From positions 20,522,001-20,586,000 of the forward strand of contig OZ316891.1 in the NCBI GenBank assembly GCA_973895155.1: DNA of 64,000 bases, written 5' to 3'. The position numbers were made by a program, and so were the translations under genes. The notes beneath the pieces are model-generated. The model was not told the DNA's origin. It did no database searches and saw nothing but the letters and a program-made list of their open reading frames with translations. Below, in pieces: positions 1-9,845 of this stretch (position 1 is the first letter of the stretch; the number at the start of each line of letters is the position of its first letter). The stretch comes from Marsupella aquatica (lineage: Eukaryota; Marchantiophyta).

Positions 1-562
1 AGGGGTTGGAGTAATGTGAAGCTGGAGCGATGAACAGCGGATATGTATATTCCTGATTACTGGGATTCGCTCCCAGGTCGGGAGGAGCAGCCAGAAGGTG
101 GTAGGGTTGGCCATTTGGATCAACCAGTCCATTCACCAAACGATGGTCTTCATAGATCCAGTGCTGAGTGACTACAGACGCATTGCACGTGCGCAGTTTT
201 AGGACCCTGGATTCCCAGAGCACGGCATCGAGACACAGCTTCGTCGACAGTCTTGAGTAGGCAATGCTCCTGGTAGAGTTCTGGTAAGACCAGACCTCGT
301 TAAACTGAGCGCCATCGCACCTGTACAGGCCCACTGTCCGGTTCCAGTCCGATCGATGGGCTGCGTCTGAAAACGTTCCATTTCCGAGTGCGTTGATGCA
401 ATACTTACAAGTTGGTAGTTGTCCCGACTCAAGAACTCCAGTCGTGAACCAGCCGAATTTGGACCCATTCTTTGCTTGTACATGATCCCAGAGCAGTAAG
501 AGACTGATACCAAAATACGTCAACGTGAACGAAATCCGACACCAGTACACCATCGATAACAT
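1..562 (-). CDS. Receptor-like kinase paralogue, first exon (partial, runs off left edge)
   Basis: An open frame of 187 codons reads from the ATG at 562 leftwards to the window edge without a stop. It is colinear with the N-terminus of the receptor kinase at 13884-16794. It has a hydrophobic signal peptide (about residues 1-30), the CKYCINALG segment, and a ricin-type lectin-like stretch with LCLDAV followed by a QHW motif. Near the edge it differs from the paralogue by a short insertion that keeps the frame. No DUF642 or kinase part is visible because the window ends. By homology it would be a plasma-membrane receptor with an extracellular carbohydrate-binding head. This is the copy A counterpart in the segmental duplication, and it looks intact as far as it can be seen, although its CCZ1 neighbour is a pseudogene. 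Confidence 0.75.
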   Translation of the reverse strand, partial: MLSMVYWCRISFTLTYFGISLLLLWDHVQAKNGSKFGWFTTGVLESGQLPTCKYCINALGNGTFSDAAHRSDWNRTVGLYRCDGAQFNEVWSYQNSTRSIAYSRLSTKLCLDAVLWESRVLKLRTCNASVVTQHWIYEDHRLVNGLVDPNGQPYHLLAAPPDLGANPSNQEYTYPLFIAPASHYSNP

Positions 563-742
563 TTGAAGATATTGGACCCCAACACGCAATAAAGCAATTC
601 TATATCCCTCCTGTACGCATATCTATGAAACCCACGGCGAAATCCGACACAAGTACACCATCGATAACATTTGAAGCTATTGGACCCCAACACGCAGTAA
701 AGATATTATCCCCCTGTACGCGTATCTGGAGAAACCACGATG
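531..742 (-). repeat. 108-bp tandem duplication of the receptor kinase 5' leader and start
   Basis: The segment 531-638, which holds the first codons and leader of the copy A receptor kinase, is repeated at about 639-742. The repeat places a second ATG at 670. It opens a 15-codon reading frame starting MLSMVYLCRI that stops at 625-623, upstream of the true start at 562. The intact paralogue has a single copy (around 16760-16870). The result is an upstream open reading frame that could reduce translation of this copy. Confidence 0.8.
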
Positions 743-1550
743 CTATTAACTGTGACCTACAATTGCAAACAAAGAGTGGACGCCGAGTGATCGATTTCGT
801 GCCCCAGCGACTACAAACGATATACATGAATGTCACTCTTTCAAGGCAAAATGGTATGCATGACTCTATCCACAAGCTGCAGAACCTGTCCCGAGCTAGA
901 TCCATGGTCCTTTCTAGGGTCCCCAGACATTAGCTTAGTGTTTGGGGACCACAGCGTCGTGGAATTGGGAGGTTAGATTTTTCAAGAATGTACACAGGTA
1001 GTGCTTGCATTGGATGTTATCGGGGATGTTAGTTTCCAGAAAATCTGCACATGGGATCTAGAATATGAGGACTATTTTGCAAACTGCAGTGACGACTTTT
1101 GTCCTCTGAGCACTTGGTATGCATTTGCAACGAGCACTTGGTAGGCTGTTCATATTTCTCCTCTGTGCGCTCCGCAGCTTTGATTGCGGCCCAATGCCAT
1201 ACATACCTATCCAGAGCCCTACTTCCCACAGCTCGCCAGTCATAGCCTCACTTTCCACGTACAGTCCTCTGGTCCCATAACCTCCAACGCGTTCTCATTT
1301 TCAAGACTGAGGAAATGCATTTACCCGCTGTCATGTATATTCACTTCTAAAGTGAATGGGTTTCACGAGCATGTATCATAAATTTTCTTGTCTAATTTCT
1401 AAACCCCCAATGCGAAGTGCACGGAAAGAAGCTAGAATAAGTGGTTTCACCTAACCAGGGGCGCTCTTTCAGTAATCTTACAACTTCTAACGTGGAACTC
1501 ATGAGTACAAAAACAACCCAAAAAGGGAGTTGCACTACGGTTTTTTGTTT
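743..1550. other. Duplicated 5' flank of the receptor kinase, no gene
   Basis: Most of this stretch matches the flank of the intact receptor kinase at about 16870-17510 (for example 1029-1260 against 17155-17370). It is the presumed promoter and upstream region of the minus-strand gene at 1-562. Short open frames occur but are not conserved between the copies, and I see no gene. Confidence 0.6.
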
Positions 1551-1552
1551 TG

Positions 1553-1750
1553 ACTGCTGGAAAGGAGATCGAGGAGATCGAGGTCGATCAGAACTTGTCC
1601 CCTAGCGCAGCACTACCGTATTTTATTTATACCTGCTGGAAAGGAAATCGAGGTCAGAACTTGTCACCTACTGTAGCTCAGCACTACCGGATTTTCTTTA
1701 TAAATGCTAGAAAGGAGATCGAGGTCAGAACCTCGTGTCCTGTGAATTGG
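1553..1750 (+). repeat. Three-copy tandem repeat of about 75 bp
   Basis: A unit built around GGAAAGGAGATCGAGGTC, a CAGAACTTGT segment and an AGCACTACCG segment occurs three times. The equivalent place in copy B (about 17930-17990) has one unit. The expansion therefore happened after the segmental duplication, or was lost in copy B. Confidence 0.7.
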
Positions 1751-2530
1751 CAACTTGGCACCCATATGTCAGAAATACAAGATCACCCTCCCGTCCTAGA
1801 CTCAACAAAGGATCGATCGTCGCCGTCTGAAGTGGGGCTTCTCTTGCCAAGCATGGAAGTCAGACTGCTCCGCTGGAGGTCAGATTCGTCATCATTATCC
1901 ACTGAGTCACGCAGGAAACAATGCAAACATCCGACTGTAGTACATATCAAATCTGGTACCCAGTAAAGTAAGTTGACTGAACGCCACTCTGAACTCAAAA
2001 TTGTCCACAGTTCCACACTCTTGCGCAAACGAAGTCGCCGCGAGACTTCTGTAGACTTACAGTGGACCGGCTGACAAGATGCACCATGTTGCTGCTACAC
2101 AATCACGCGGCTGCTCATAGTGCAGAATGTACACAATCACGCCGCTGCTTAACGCTGTAGAACCTGCTTGCTCAGTGCCACAAAAGTCCATTGATGCCGT
2201 GTGAAGGGTCGATCCCGAGGAAAGCAGACCTGATCGATCGAGTGGCTAACTGGGGATGGGACAGCATACAATAATGCAGACATGTCGACCCAGCAATAAA
2301 ATCTGGTACTCATGGAATAAAATCTAGTACTCATGAAAAGTACCTGATCGACTAAAGTCGCTCTCACCTCAAAAGCATCCACACTCATGCGTCAAATTGA
2401 CGAAGTCGCCACGAAACTACTGTATCCTGCATGAAATCCGTCCGAATATTATTTTAGTCAGCCACAATCACAGCTGCTACCTATTACGTGCGTGCTCAGT
2501 GCTACAAAAGATCATTAGTACATCTCAAAG
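1751..2530. other. Segmental duplication copy A, intergenic part
   Basis: Sequence from about 1760 to 2440 matches 17960-18370 in the same orientation with many point differences and small indels. It sits upstream of the receptor kinase in both copies. Open frames here are short and not conserved. No gene seen. Confidence 0.6.
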
Positions 2531-2678
2531 CCCACAATGTGATGGACGTTAACTCCCTACTGTAGTTCCAGGTTGTATAAAATACAGGTTCTATAAAATG
2601 TATGAAATTTGTAGTACATAACTTTTAATATAAACTTTTAACTCATAATATGTCATAACCATTAGTCAATATTTAAGA

Positions 2679-2846
2679 TGGATAAAACAAAAAACGTTAT
2701 GACAATTCATTTATGGCTTAATACCATCACTCATAATTTCAAAGCTTTGAGACACCAATACCTGATGGACAAAACAAAAAACGTTATGACAATTCATTTA
2801 TGGCTTAATATCATCACTCATAATTTCAAAACTTTGAGACACCATA
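2679..2846 (+). repeat. 84-bp tandem repeat, two copies
   Basis: Units 2679-2762 and 2763-2846 are nearly identical; the first begins GGATAAAACAAAAAACG. The closing phrase CATAATTTCAAAACTTTGAG recurs near 3425 and in altered form near 5540, so a dispersed repeat may be involved. Confidence 0.85.
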
Positions 2847-3696
2847 TAGCATACTCATCCTGGAACATGAAAAGTTATTTTGTCCTCTAGCAAAAAGTTT
2901 AAGTTTTTTAGTGAAATACAGGTGATCTGTTTTTTTGTGACAAATATAAATAGTACATTGATTAGGAAGCGTGACATTGAAAAATTGTGCACATAAGGTA
3001 CAAGAATAAAAGTACACATGTAAAGAAAAGCAATAATAAACAAGGAAAAATTTAAGTCTATGGTATTGGGTTCTACACATACTATACACCAGTAAAGATA
3101 CTTATGTACTTATCTTAGGTAATGACACTCAAATGAATTAAAACCATAAATTTAGGACACAAAACCATGAGTAGAACTTAAAGACATGAGGAGTGCCCTT
3201 TAATTAGATCATTTCTTCTTCACTAAGGGCTAGAACTTCCGTGAGCCTTGTTGAAGGGTGGATGATCAAAAGTATATCAAAGATTGAAAAATTTAGAGGG
3301 GTGCCAGATTAAATTCAAAATCTAAATTATACAAGGGATGCACCTTGGTAAGACACATTGAATTAAAATAGACAAGAAAATAAATTTGAATAAGACAAAA
3401 TACTGGAAGATGGATTAGCAGTCTCATAATTTCAAAACTTTGAGACACCAATACCTATTGCATTTTTCCGACATTGCTATTTGTTCCTAGTTCATTTTTG
3501 TTTTGTCATTATTTTTATTTTTATTTGGTCTATGAGGGCTGTCTTTTTTGTTATTCCATCAGTTTTGAATTTATCTCAGACCCCCTATATGTTTTCATTA
3601 TTTCAAAATCCTTTGTTTTCTTTTATGCACTTGTACTCCTTTACACAATTCTTATAGAATTTTGCCCTTCAAAATAATCTTGATGTAAAATAACTC

Positions 3697-3790
3697 TTAC
3701 TTGCAGGGCTCGAACCCCCTACCCACCAGATCCCACACAAGGCAACCACCACTGTGCTACAGTAGTTACGCTGCAGATTAGGCTTCTGAC
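3697..3790 (-). mobile_element. tRNA-derived SINE head (degenerate)
   Basis: Read on the minus strand, an A-box-like TAGCACAGTGGTGG is followed about 35 bases later by the B-box-like GGTTCGAGCC. This is the arrangement of a tRNA-type RNA polymerase III promoter. The segment does not fold as a full tRNA and is embedded in T-rich sequence, so a SINE is more likely than a tRNA gene. I could not define the ends. Confidence 0.45.
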
Positions 3791-4559
3791 ATGATATTTA
3801 TTACTTAAATTTATAAATTCTATGGTTTGTAAAAGCACGCTGTCCGAGATTGATGCGCCTCTATTTCTTCACAATAAATTCATTTCTGTACTTTAATTCA
3901 AATTAATCCGTGGACCCCCATGTTCATCCAAGGAATGTGTGTTTGATGAAGTGAAATCAATTTTCAACAAGGCGGTAATCGCCCGGGTAATCGATGGTTT
4001 TGAGTCTCCCGATGGTCTTGGTGTGTGCTCGTACAAAAGAAAAGTAACGCTCAAAAGATAGAGGAGATTTATCAACGGAAGGTTGAATATGGAGGAATTG
4101 AGTTTTTTGACGGTTTTTGTTTACACATTAGAGAAATTGTGTTTCTATCATTCATGATTGATCGTTTGTGAGTTACATTGAGCATTACCGCCACAAGACA
4201 GACCGGAGGACAACACTTAGCTATTGGCAAAAGAGCGCTTGTCGATTCGATGGGAAGAACACACAAAACAAACAAGTCATCGCTTCACATGAGGGATTTG
4301 TAGTTTTTTCTATTTAAGAAAGCTATGGTGTGAGAGGGAGACAAATGATTGTTTCTTTGACATAGAGGCTGCATTTGGTGTCAACCTGTGTTCAGAATGA
4401 GCTTCAGTTGAAGACTAGAGGAATGCAAACAATTCAAGCCGGGAAGCAAGCATTGTGGACAAGGGATGACGACGTAATCAACGAAATCAATTTTCAACGG
4501 CTAAGTTTGTGACGGTGATGAGATTGTGATATCTCTTAATCGAGAAAAGGGTTTCCACT

Positions 4560-5060
4560 GAGCCTCAGATTCACAAATTTTATCAAGTTCCAAATGAGTT
4601 TTTGAATTTCTTTGCCTTTCCAATGAGTGAGTATAAGAAATATTAATCATGAGTCCATGAATTCTTTTAGCTTTCCAACATGATTGAGTCCGACATTGAC
4701 AAATTTTACGTCAGATTTTGTCACGTTACTAAAGAGATCATGAGGTTTTCAATCTCTCTAGCTTTCTAATGTGTGACATTGAGATTATTTGTCAAGAATT
4801 ACACAGATCATGAGTATCTGAATTTCTCTAGCTTTCCAATGAACCTAACATTGATAGATTTTGTCAAGTACTAAGGAGATGATGAGTTTTTAGTTTTACT
4901 TTAGTTTTCCAATGAGTGTGACATTGAGAGATTTTATCAAGACAATACTAAAGAGGTCTCGAGTTTCTAAATCTTGATCTTGAGTTTTCCAATGAATCAA
5001 ACATTGACAGATTTTATCAAGTACTAAGGAGATTGATTATTTAGTTTTACAATGTGAAGC
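4560..5060 (+). repeat. Degenerate tandem array, unit roughly 70-80 bp
   Basis: Phrases such as CTTTCCAATGAG, GACATTGA and TTTTATCAAG followed by TACTAAGGAGAT recur five or six times with substitutions and indels. It is an old minisatellite-like array with no coding potential. Confidence 0.6.
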
Positions 5061-6560
5061 CAAAGGGGTTTTAACTATGTACATTTCTATTGGTTGGTTT
5101 TTTCAAGCTTGCAAACAATTAAAAAATACAAGCATTTTGATATAAAACACTGATATATCTTTGACAAACATCAAAATGGTAACTTTATTTTACTAAATGA
5201 CATATCTCCCTTTGTATTTTGGTTTTTTTTACATTCAATATTTACGGCATGGCGCCCCAAAAATTACATTGCTTTTGCCACAAACAGGAATGTGCACGTT
5301 TGGTATTGTTAAAAGTATGATCATTCCTGTTTGTGGCTGGTTGTGATGATGTGGCGCAACCTCGTGGCAGGGAATTTGCAAGAGACCTCTCATGGGGGTC
5401 CGTAATGATTACTTTAATAAACTCACATATGATATGATAAGATCATGTTTACATCATTTTCAATAAGTTAAAATAGCAGAGTGTTAGAACGGTGTAGCTA
5501 TATGGCATTGTATAAGGGTAGATGCACATCGATCACTCATAATTTCAAAGTGTTGAGATGCCCTATTGGTCCATATAAGGGTCGATGCACAGGAAAGCAG
5601 ACCTGAGGGATGGAATGGTTACTAGTTACAATTGACTGGAGCTGGGACAGCAGAACCCCCCATGGACCCCAAGGTTGGTCTTTGAGACCCTCATGGACCA
5701 TATTTCGCAAAATTTGAGTTGAATTCTAATAAGTTTATATTCTGTCATAAATTCAAATATTTTATAGTTTTGGCTGGGGATATGCTAGAGGAGTAGGTCT
5801 AGACTAGCTTGCATCAAAGTGACAATTGTTACATTATGGCAAGCAACTAACTCTTCCATTCCTCTCCACATCCTTACATATCAGGTCTCCAAGAGTGTAG
5901 TTAGGCAGTTTGGTATGACCTAACTGGAGTAGGCTTAAGCCTAGTTAACCCTATCTCTGGTCTAGTTAACTCGGGTTACAACAACAGTAAATTTTTAGTC
6001 ATTTTGGTTGAGTTTTTCATCACAGGTTGCAGAAGGGTAAATTCCATAATTGGATTAATTAGATCTCATTCTGTTAATATGAAATATTTGGGTTCATTCT
6101 GTTAATATGAAATATTTGGGTTTGTGTTCTCTTTTGTCTCCTCCTTCTCCAGTTGCCTTGCAAGAGCAAAACTACAAATATTTTAGGACTCATAGTCCTG
6201 GGAGCACTCTATCCAATGACTACTGTACCTGGTTTATGACTCCTCTCGGGAATGGCAGCATTCCTGCCTGACTTTTAGGGTTAGATTGTTTGTACAAACT
6301 TTGATGAAATATTAAAGTCTTTTGAGGGTGTCATAGTGGCAAGAACCTGGGTTCCCGCTAAAGTTTCCATGTACTAAATATACCAACCCCCCTTCAAGGT
6401 GCATCTCAACAGGGTGTCTCAAAGCAGCTATTCTGTCGAGGTTTCTTTGTGCCCGGGTAAACTGCAGGCAGGATGGCGGGTCAAAAATCTGCCGTTCACA
6501 ACAACACTATAGCCACCACTCTGACAGTGAGTGCACCGGGTCCACACCTAAAAGAGGCCG

Positions 6561-6928
6561 CTCAGATGCATTGGCGCCCTTAAAAAAACTGAAGGAGGTA
6601 TGGGTGATGACCAGTCTCAAACAACCAAAAACCTCCTGGGTGAAGTTTTCTCAAAACTTGGGTTTAGGTCCGGCCACGGATAGAACTTTGTTGCACCTGC
6701 TGACCGGCAAAAAATGGGAAACAGCAGGTTTGAGACCCCTAATAAAGACAATTGTAGCATCAACCACTGCCAGCAATATGACATTGGTTAGGTTAATCGT
6801 GATCTACCTGTGGTCGACGATTGCACTAGGGGATGACCTTGACTGAGAAGCTTTCGACTGGAGACAGCTGCTACGCATATTATCCTGGTTTGAGCATGTA
6901 AATACCGACTTAGAGTTCTCAACTTCTG
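6561..6928. other. Segmental duplication copy A, no gene
   Basis: From about 6740 the sequence matches copy B from about 19040 (for example the GACCTTGACTGAG phrase in both). The open frame at 6571-6846 (91 codons, plus) has no recognisable motif and is not conserved in copy B. I do not call it a gene. Confidence 0.4.
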
Positions 6929-7417
6929 TCAAATCTGACCTTGTTTGTTTGATTCCTGACTCGTGTACTCAAACAAACTCCCCAGTGCCTCTTTTGGAGC
7001 AGTGACCCATAAATCTCTATTAGCTGTACAACATGATTTGGTTCGTGATTGTTGTCCCCAGAGTGATGGCTTTTTCGATTGGTGGTGTCTTGAATCTGAT
7101 GAATCTACATTCTGTTGGGCAAAAGTGCTCGATCTCACCATTGAACTGCAGTAGCTACTTTCCCAGTGAGAATTTTTTCTTTTCCTTGGTTTCTTCTTTT
7201 CCTTGGAAAATCTGGTCAAGTTGCGCAACCGTTTGGAGCTGAGCGCTTTCCACCCGTATTCCCTTTGATGGTTTTCAACCTGTTCTATTTCTCCATGTGT
7301 CTTTGCTGTGGATGGAACACATCGCAGCGTTGATATTTCAAATCTTCCATGGCTCGAGTTAAATACGAGGACTGCTCCAATGTGCAAAGTTCCCGTCACG
7401 GGAGATGAATGCAACAT
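6929..7417 (-). CDS. Unrecognised open frame shared by both duplicated blocks (copy A)
   Basis: A 162-codon minus-strand frame. Its first half is closely similar to the frame at 20719-21096 in copy B, sharing SSHGRFEISTLR and IEQVENHQREYGW. After about residue 60 the two diverge because of indels. It lies downstream of CCZ1 in both blocks. I do not recognise a family; there is no signal peptide or membrane segment. It could be an exon of a small gene, or chance open sequence in recently duplicated DNA. The plus strand carries stops in this copy, so if anything is coding it is the minus strand. Confidence 0.3.
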   Translation of the reverse strand: MLHSSPVTGTLHIGAVLVFNSSHGRFEISTLRCVPSTAKTHGEIEQVENHQREYGWKALSSKRLRNLTRFSKEKKKPRKRKNSHWESSYCSSMVRSSTFAQQNVDSSDSRHHQSKKPSLWGQQSRTKSCCTANRDLWVTAPKEALGSLFEYTSQESNKQGQI

Positions 7418-7609
7418 TCCCTCATCTCCAGCATGCTACGTATTTTGTTCTTCGGCATACTTGAATATGAAGCCAAAATATCATCCTGAAAACTTGCAAC
7501 AAACAATTTCGCATGCATGAGACACATTGAAGATGCGAAACAGACCTCATATATGAAAACCACAAATTATTTCATTGACAAGTTTGGTTGAAGGCACATA
7601 AGAGTTGAG

Positions 7610-8170
7610 GGCACGGATTGATTTTTCAGACCTTGGCTAGCGTGGCAACTTTGCCCGTGGGTAAGAACTCGGAGATTCAGTTATTTCAATCGCAGTAAAG
7701 ATACCAATAACCTGCAACATACCAGGCATTGATGCCAGGCCACTCTTTCATCAGAATTTCGACTAGTTTATATTCTCTGATCAAAACAGGAAGTACAAGT
7801 GACATTGCACAGTGCGGTGACAACTTATGCGTGTATTTTATCTCCCCAACATTGAAGTGCCAGATAAGAAACCTTCTACGTAATCTGAATACATAAAGAC
7901 AGGTCCGAGAAAAATCACGATCAGGATGTGCGCGAAAGAGAGCACTGTAACAACTTCTGAGAGTATCTTCCAACCGTGAAGTGCTGGATGACAAACCTGC
8001 AATATAATCTGGAACGAAGGCATAAGACAACTCCGAGCAGCATCACAGGCAGGATGGGCATGAAGGAGGGCTCTTATGGCTCTCAAGAACAAAACGATTA
8101 ACTCATGTGCTTCTTTAAGCAACATACCTCTTATACAATGGAATTACTTCAACAGTTCAATTTTGGCGCA
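7610..8170 (-). pseudogene. CCZ1: CCZ1 pseudogene fragment (remnants of exons 3 and 7)
   Basis: This segment matches copy B 21890-22050 joined directly to 23330-23820, so exons 4, 5 and 6 have been deleted. The exon 7 remnant keeps LMKEWPGINAW and then meets a stop just after the YLYCD segment. The exon 3 remnant keeps LLKEAHEL and SIRALLHAHP-like sequence, but has lost its first 19 codons with the splice acceptor and carries a small frameshift. It cannot encode a functional Rab7-exchange-factor subunit. It is the degenerate partner of the intact gene at 21472-24943. Confidence 0.85.
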
Positions 8171-8259
8171 AAGGAATTTAGCCCAACAATTTTTTGTGAA
8201 ATGTAGAAGGGGGGGAATGGGAAGCAGCCCTAAAATATACGTAACATATTGTCAAGAAC

Positions 8260-9190
8260 AAAAAGCACACACAAAGAAAGAAAGAAAGAAGTCAAGTCCT
8301 AGTCAATCAATGAATTGAGAGATTTTACAAAGTAGGCGTCATCAAACTGCTTAGAGCTCCCTCCATACTGAACTAAACTCCCATTAGGTGCAGTCCTGTT
8401 CATGATAGTCGAATGAGCGTCAGTACATTGTATCTTCCACGGGATCTTCCATCTGGTGTCCCAACTACAACGAAAAACCAATTTCAAGCCTGAAAAGTAA
8501 TGGATTCGGTCTTCAGAGAAGGTTTGATGGCTAAGACAAAGAAATATTAGAGGATTGGATTGGATTGGATTGGATTGGATTGAGAGGGAAATTTTGGCAG
8601 CAGCGATGGCGGACAGCAGGGTGCAGCTGTGTGTGTTCGCAATGCGGACAGGAGCAGTGGAAGGTCAGGAGCTGGACAAAATCTTGTTCTTCTCTCCACC
8701 CAGTTGACCACGGCCTGCCAGCTCTCCCTCGTTGGCCTCAGTGAAGGCCTAATCACCTTTATCAAGTGAGTGAGTTTGCTTGATTGGTCCCGTTTCTTCC
8801 AGCCACGGCCTGCCCAATGAAGGCCACCGGATCCTGCACTCTCGCCTGCACTTCTCTTACCAGTGCCACTTCCGTTGATAAAATCAGGACAGGGGATGGT
8901 CTACTTCGTAAGCCAGCGTTATTGATTCTTAATCAAAAAGGGAAAGCTTTTCTTTTCAGAGGAATAACCACTCCCAACACCTAATGAAGTTGCTTCAAGC
9001 GGATATTGTAAGTCATTTAGTCAATGTTGGTAGATTTCGTATGAGAGAACTGAAGAGAAATCAAATTTCGTAGGGTTTGAAACGTAGAGATGGCGCTGAA
9101 AACATTATAAGAACTGCATTTTATCCCGTTCTTAGCGAGTCTTGAAGTAGGGATGGATTTGTGGCAGTTTCTGAGGTTTGGGGTTTAAAC
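8260..9190 (+). pseudogene. CCZ1: CCZ1 pseudogene fragment, inverted (exon 1 and flanks)
   Basis: This block is the reverse complement of copy B 25265-23870 with the exon 2 region deleted, so exon 1 here points to the plus strand while the other remnants point to the minus strand. The frame starts at ATG 8606 (MADSRVQLCVF) and keeps GQELDKILFFSPPS. It then stops at TGA 8705-8707, where the intact gene has a cysteine codon, and a one-base deletion follows. The splice donor after 8765 survives. The inversion breakpoints lie near 8170-8260 and 9190-9210. Confidence 0.85.
8552..8581 (+). repeat. (GGATT)n microsatellite
   Basis: About six copies of GGATT lie 25 bases upstream of the pseudo exon 1 ATG. 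The intact gene has only degenerate CCACTCCAAT-type sequence at the matching place (about 24965-24995), so the array expanded in copy A. Confidence 0.85.
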
Positions 9191-9384
9191 CCTAATAAAA
9201 ATAAGTTGTCCTTGTTTGTTCTTTTTGGCTTAATAGCCATTGCCAAGTCTACGCTCCCATAGAGTGCAATGTTTTCCCCCAGATGGAGTGCCAAAACTCA
9301 CATGAACCAGTTTGGACTGCTATTTCTCACTCAGATGGCACCTCTCCCCCGGAACGACCACAGAGCCAAAAATCCTGAGAGTTC

Positions 9385-9845
9385 ACACAACGGTGAGAAA
9401 ACTAAAACCATATTGGTCAGCGAACTGACAAGCCTTGTAATAAAAGCTTTAGTCAGAGTAACTACTAGGAGAGTCATAGGAATATGTAGAGTCCCTAAAG
9501 GGATTGCCTTGGCCCCAGAAAGAATAATAAATGCCTGAGCCCTCTATAGTGTGACAGATACCCAAGAAAGATACCCAAGAATAAGGAATGCCTGAGCCCT
9601 CTATAGTGTGACAGATACCGGCTATTTAAAAAAAAGGAGGTGAGGTCAGAAACAAAGGGATAAGGCCTCTCTGCTCAATACAGAACACAACGCACAACCC
9701 TAAGAAACAGTCACAGATACTCTGAAGATCTCCAAAGCAAACCGGAAGAATAAATCCCCTTGCATATATTTCTTGTTGTTATGCAAAAGAACATTGCAAG
9801 TTTGTGAGGCAATGGGCTGTTTCCCATTCCCCCCCTTCCACATTT
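9385..9845 (+). repeat. Dispersed repeat, copy 1 (partner near 27690-28030)
   Basis: Shared phrases in the same order include CTTGGCCC, GCCTGAGCCC-like, CTCTA followed by GTGTGACAGATA, GGATAAGGCCT, CTCCAAAGCAAA and ATCCCCTTGCA. Inside it a 57-bp direct repeat brings ATGCCTGAGCCCTCTATAG in twice (9531 and 9588). No open frame is conserved. The family is unrecognised and probably a retroelement fragment. Confidence 0.55.

Larger units (their letters stand above)
2847..6560. other. AT-rich, repeat-rich insertion in copy A, no gene
   Basis: This stretch has no counterpart in copy B, where about 18370 leads quickly to 18940. It holds simple A/T-rich sequence, a tRNA-like SINE head, a degenerate tandem array (4560-5060) and a 28-bp direct repeat around 6069-6124. 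Open frames are short and unrecognised. It is probably mostly decayed transposon sequence inserted after the duplication. Confidence 0.5.

Noticed and set aside
199-513. 104-codon minus-strand frame, similar to 16419-16742
   Set aside because: It is a shadow in another frame of the receptor kinase first exon. The true frame, with signal peptide and lectin motifs, is open from 562 to the window edge.
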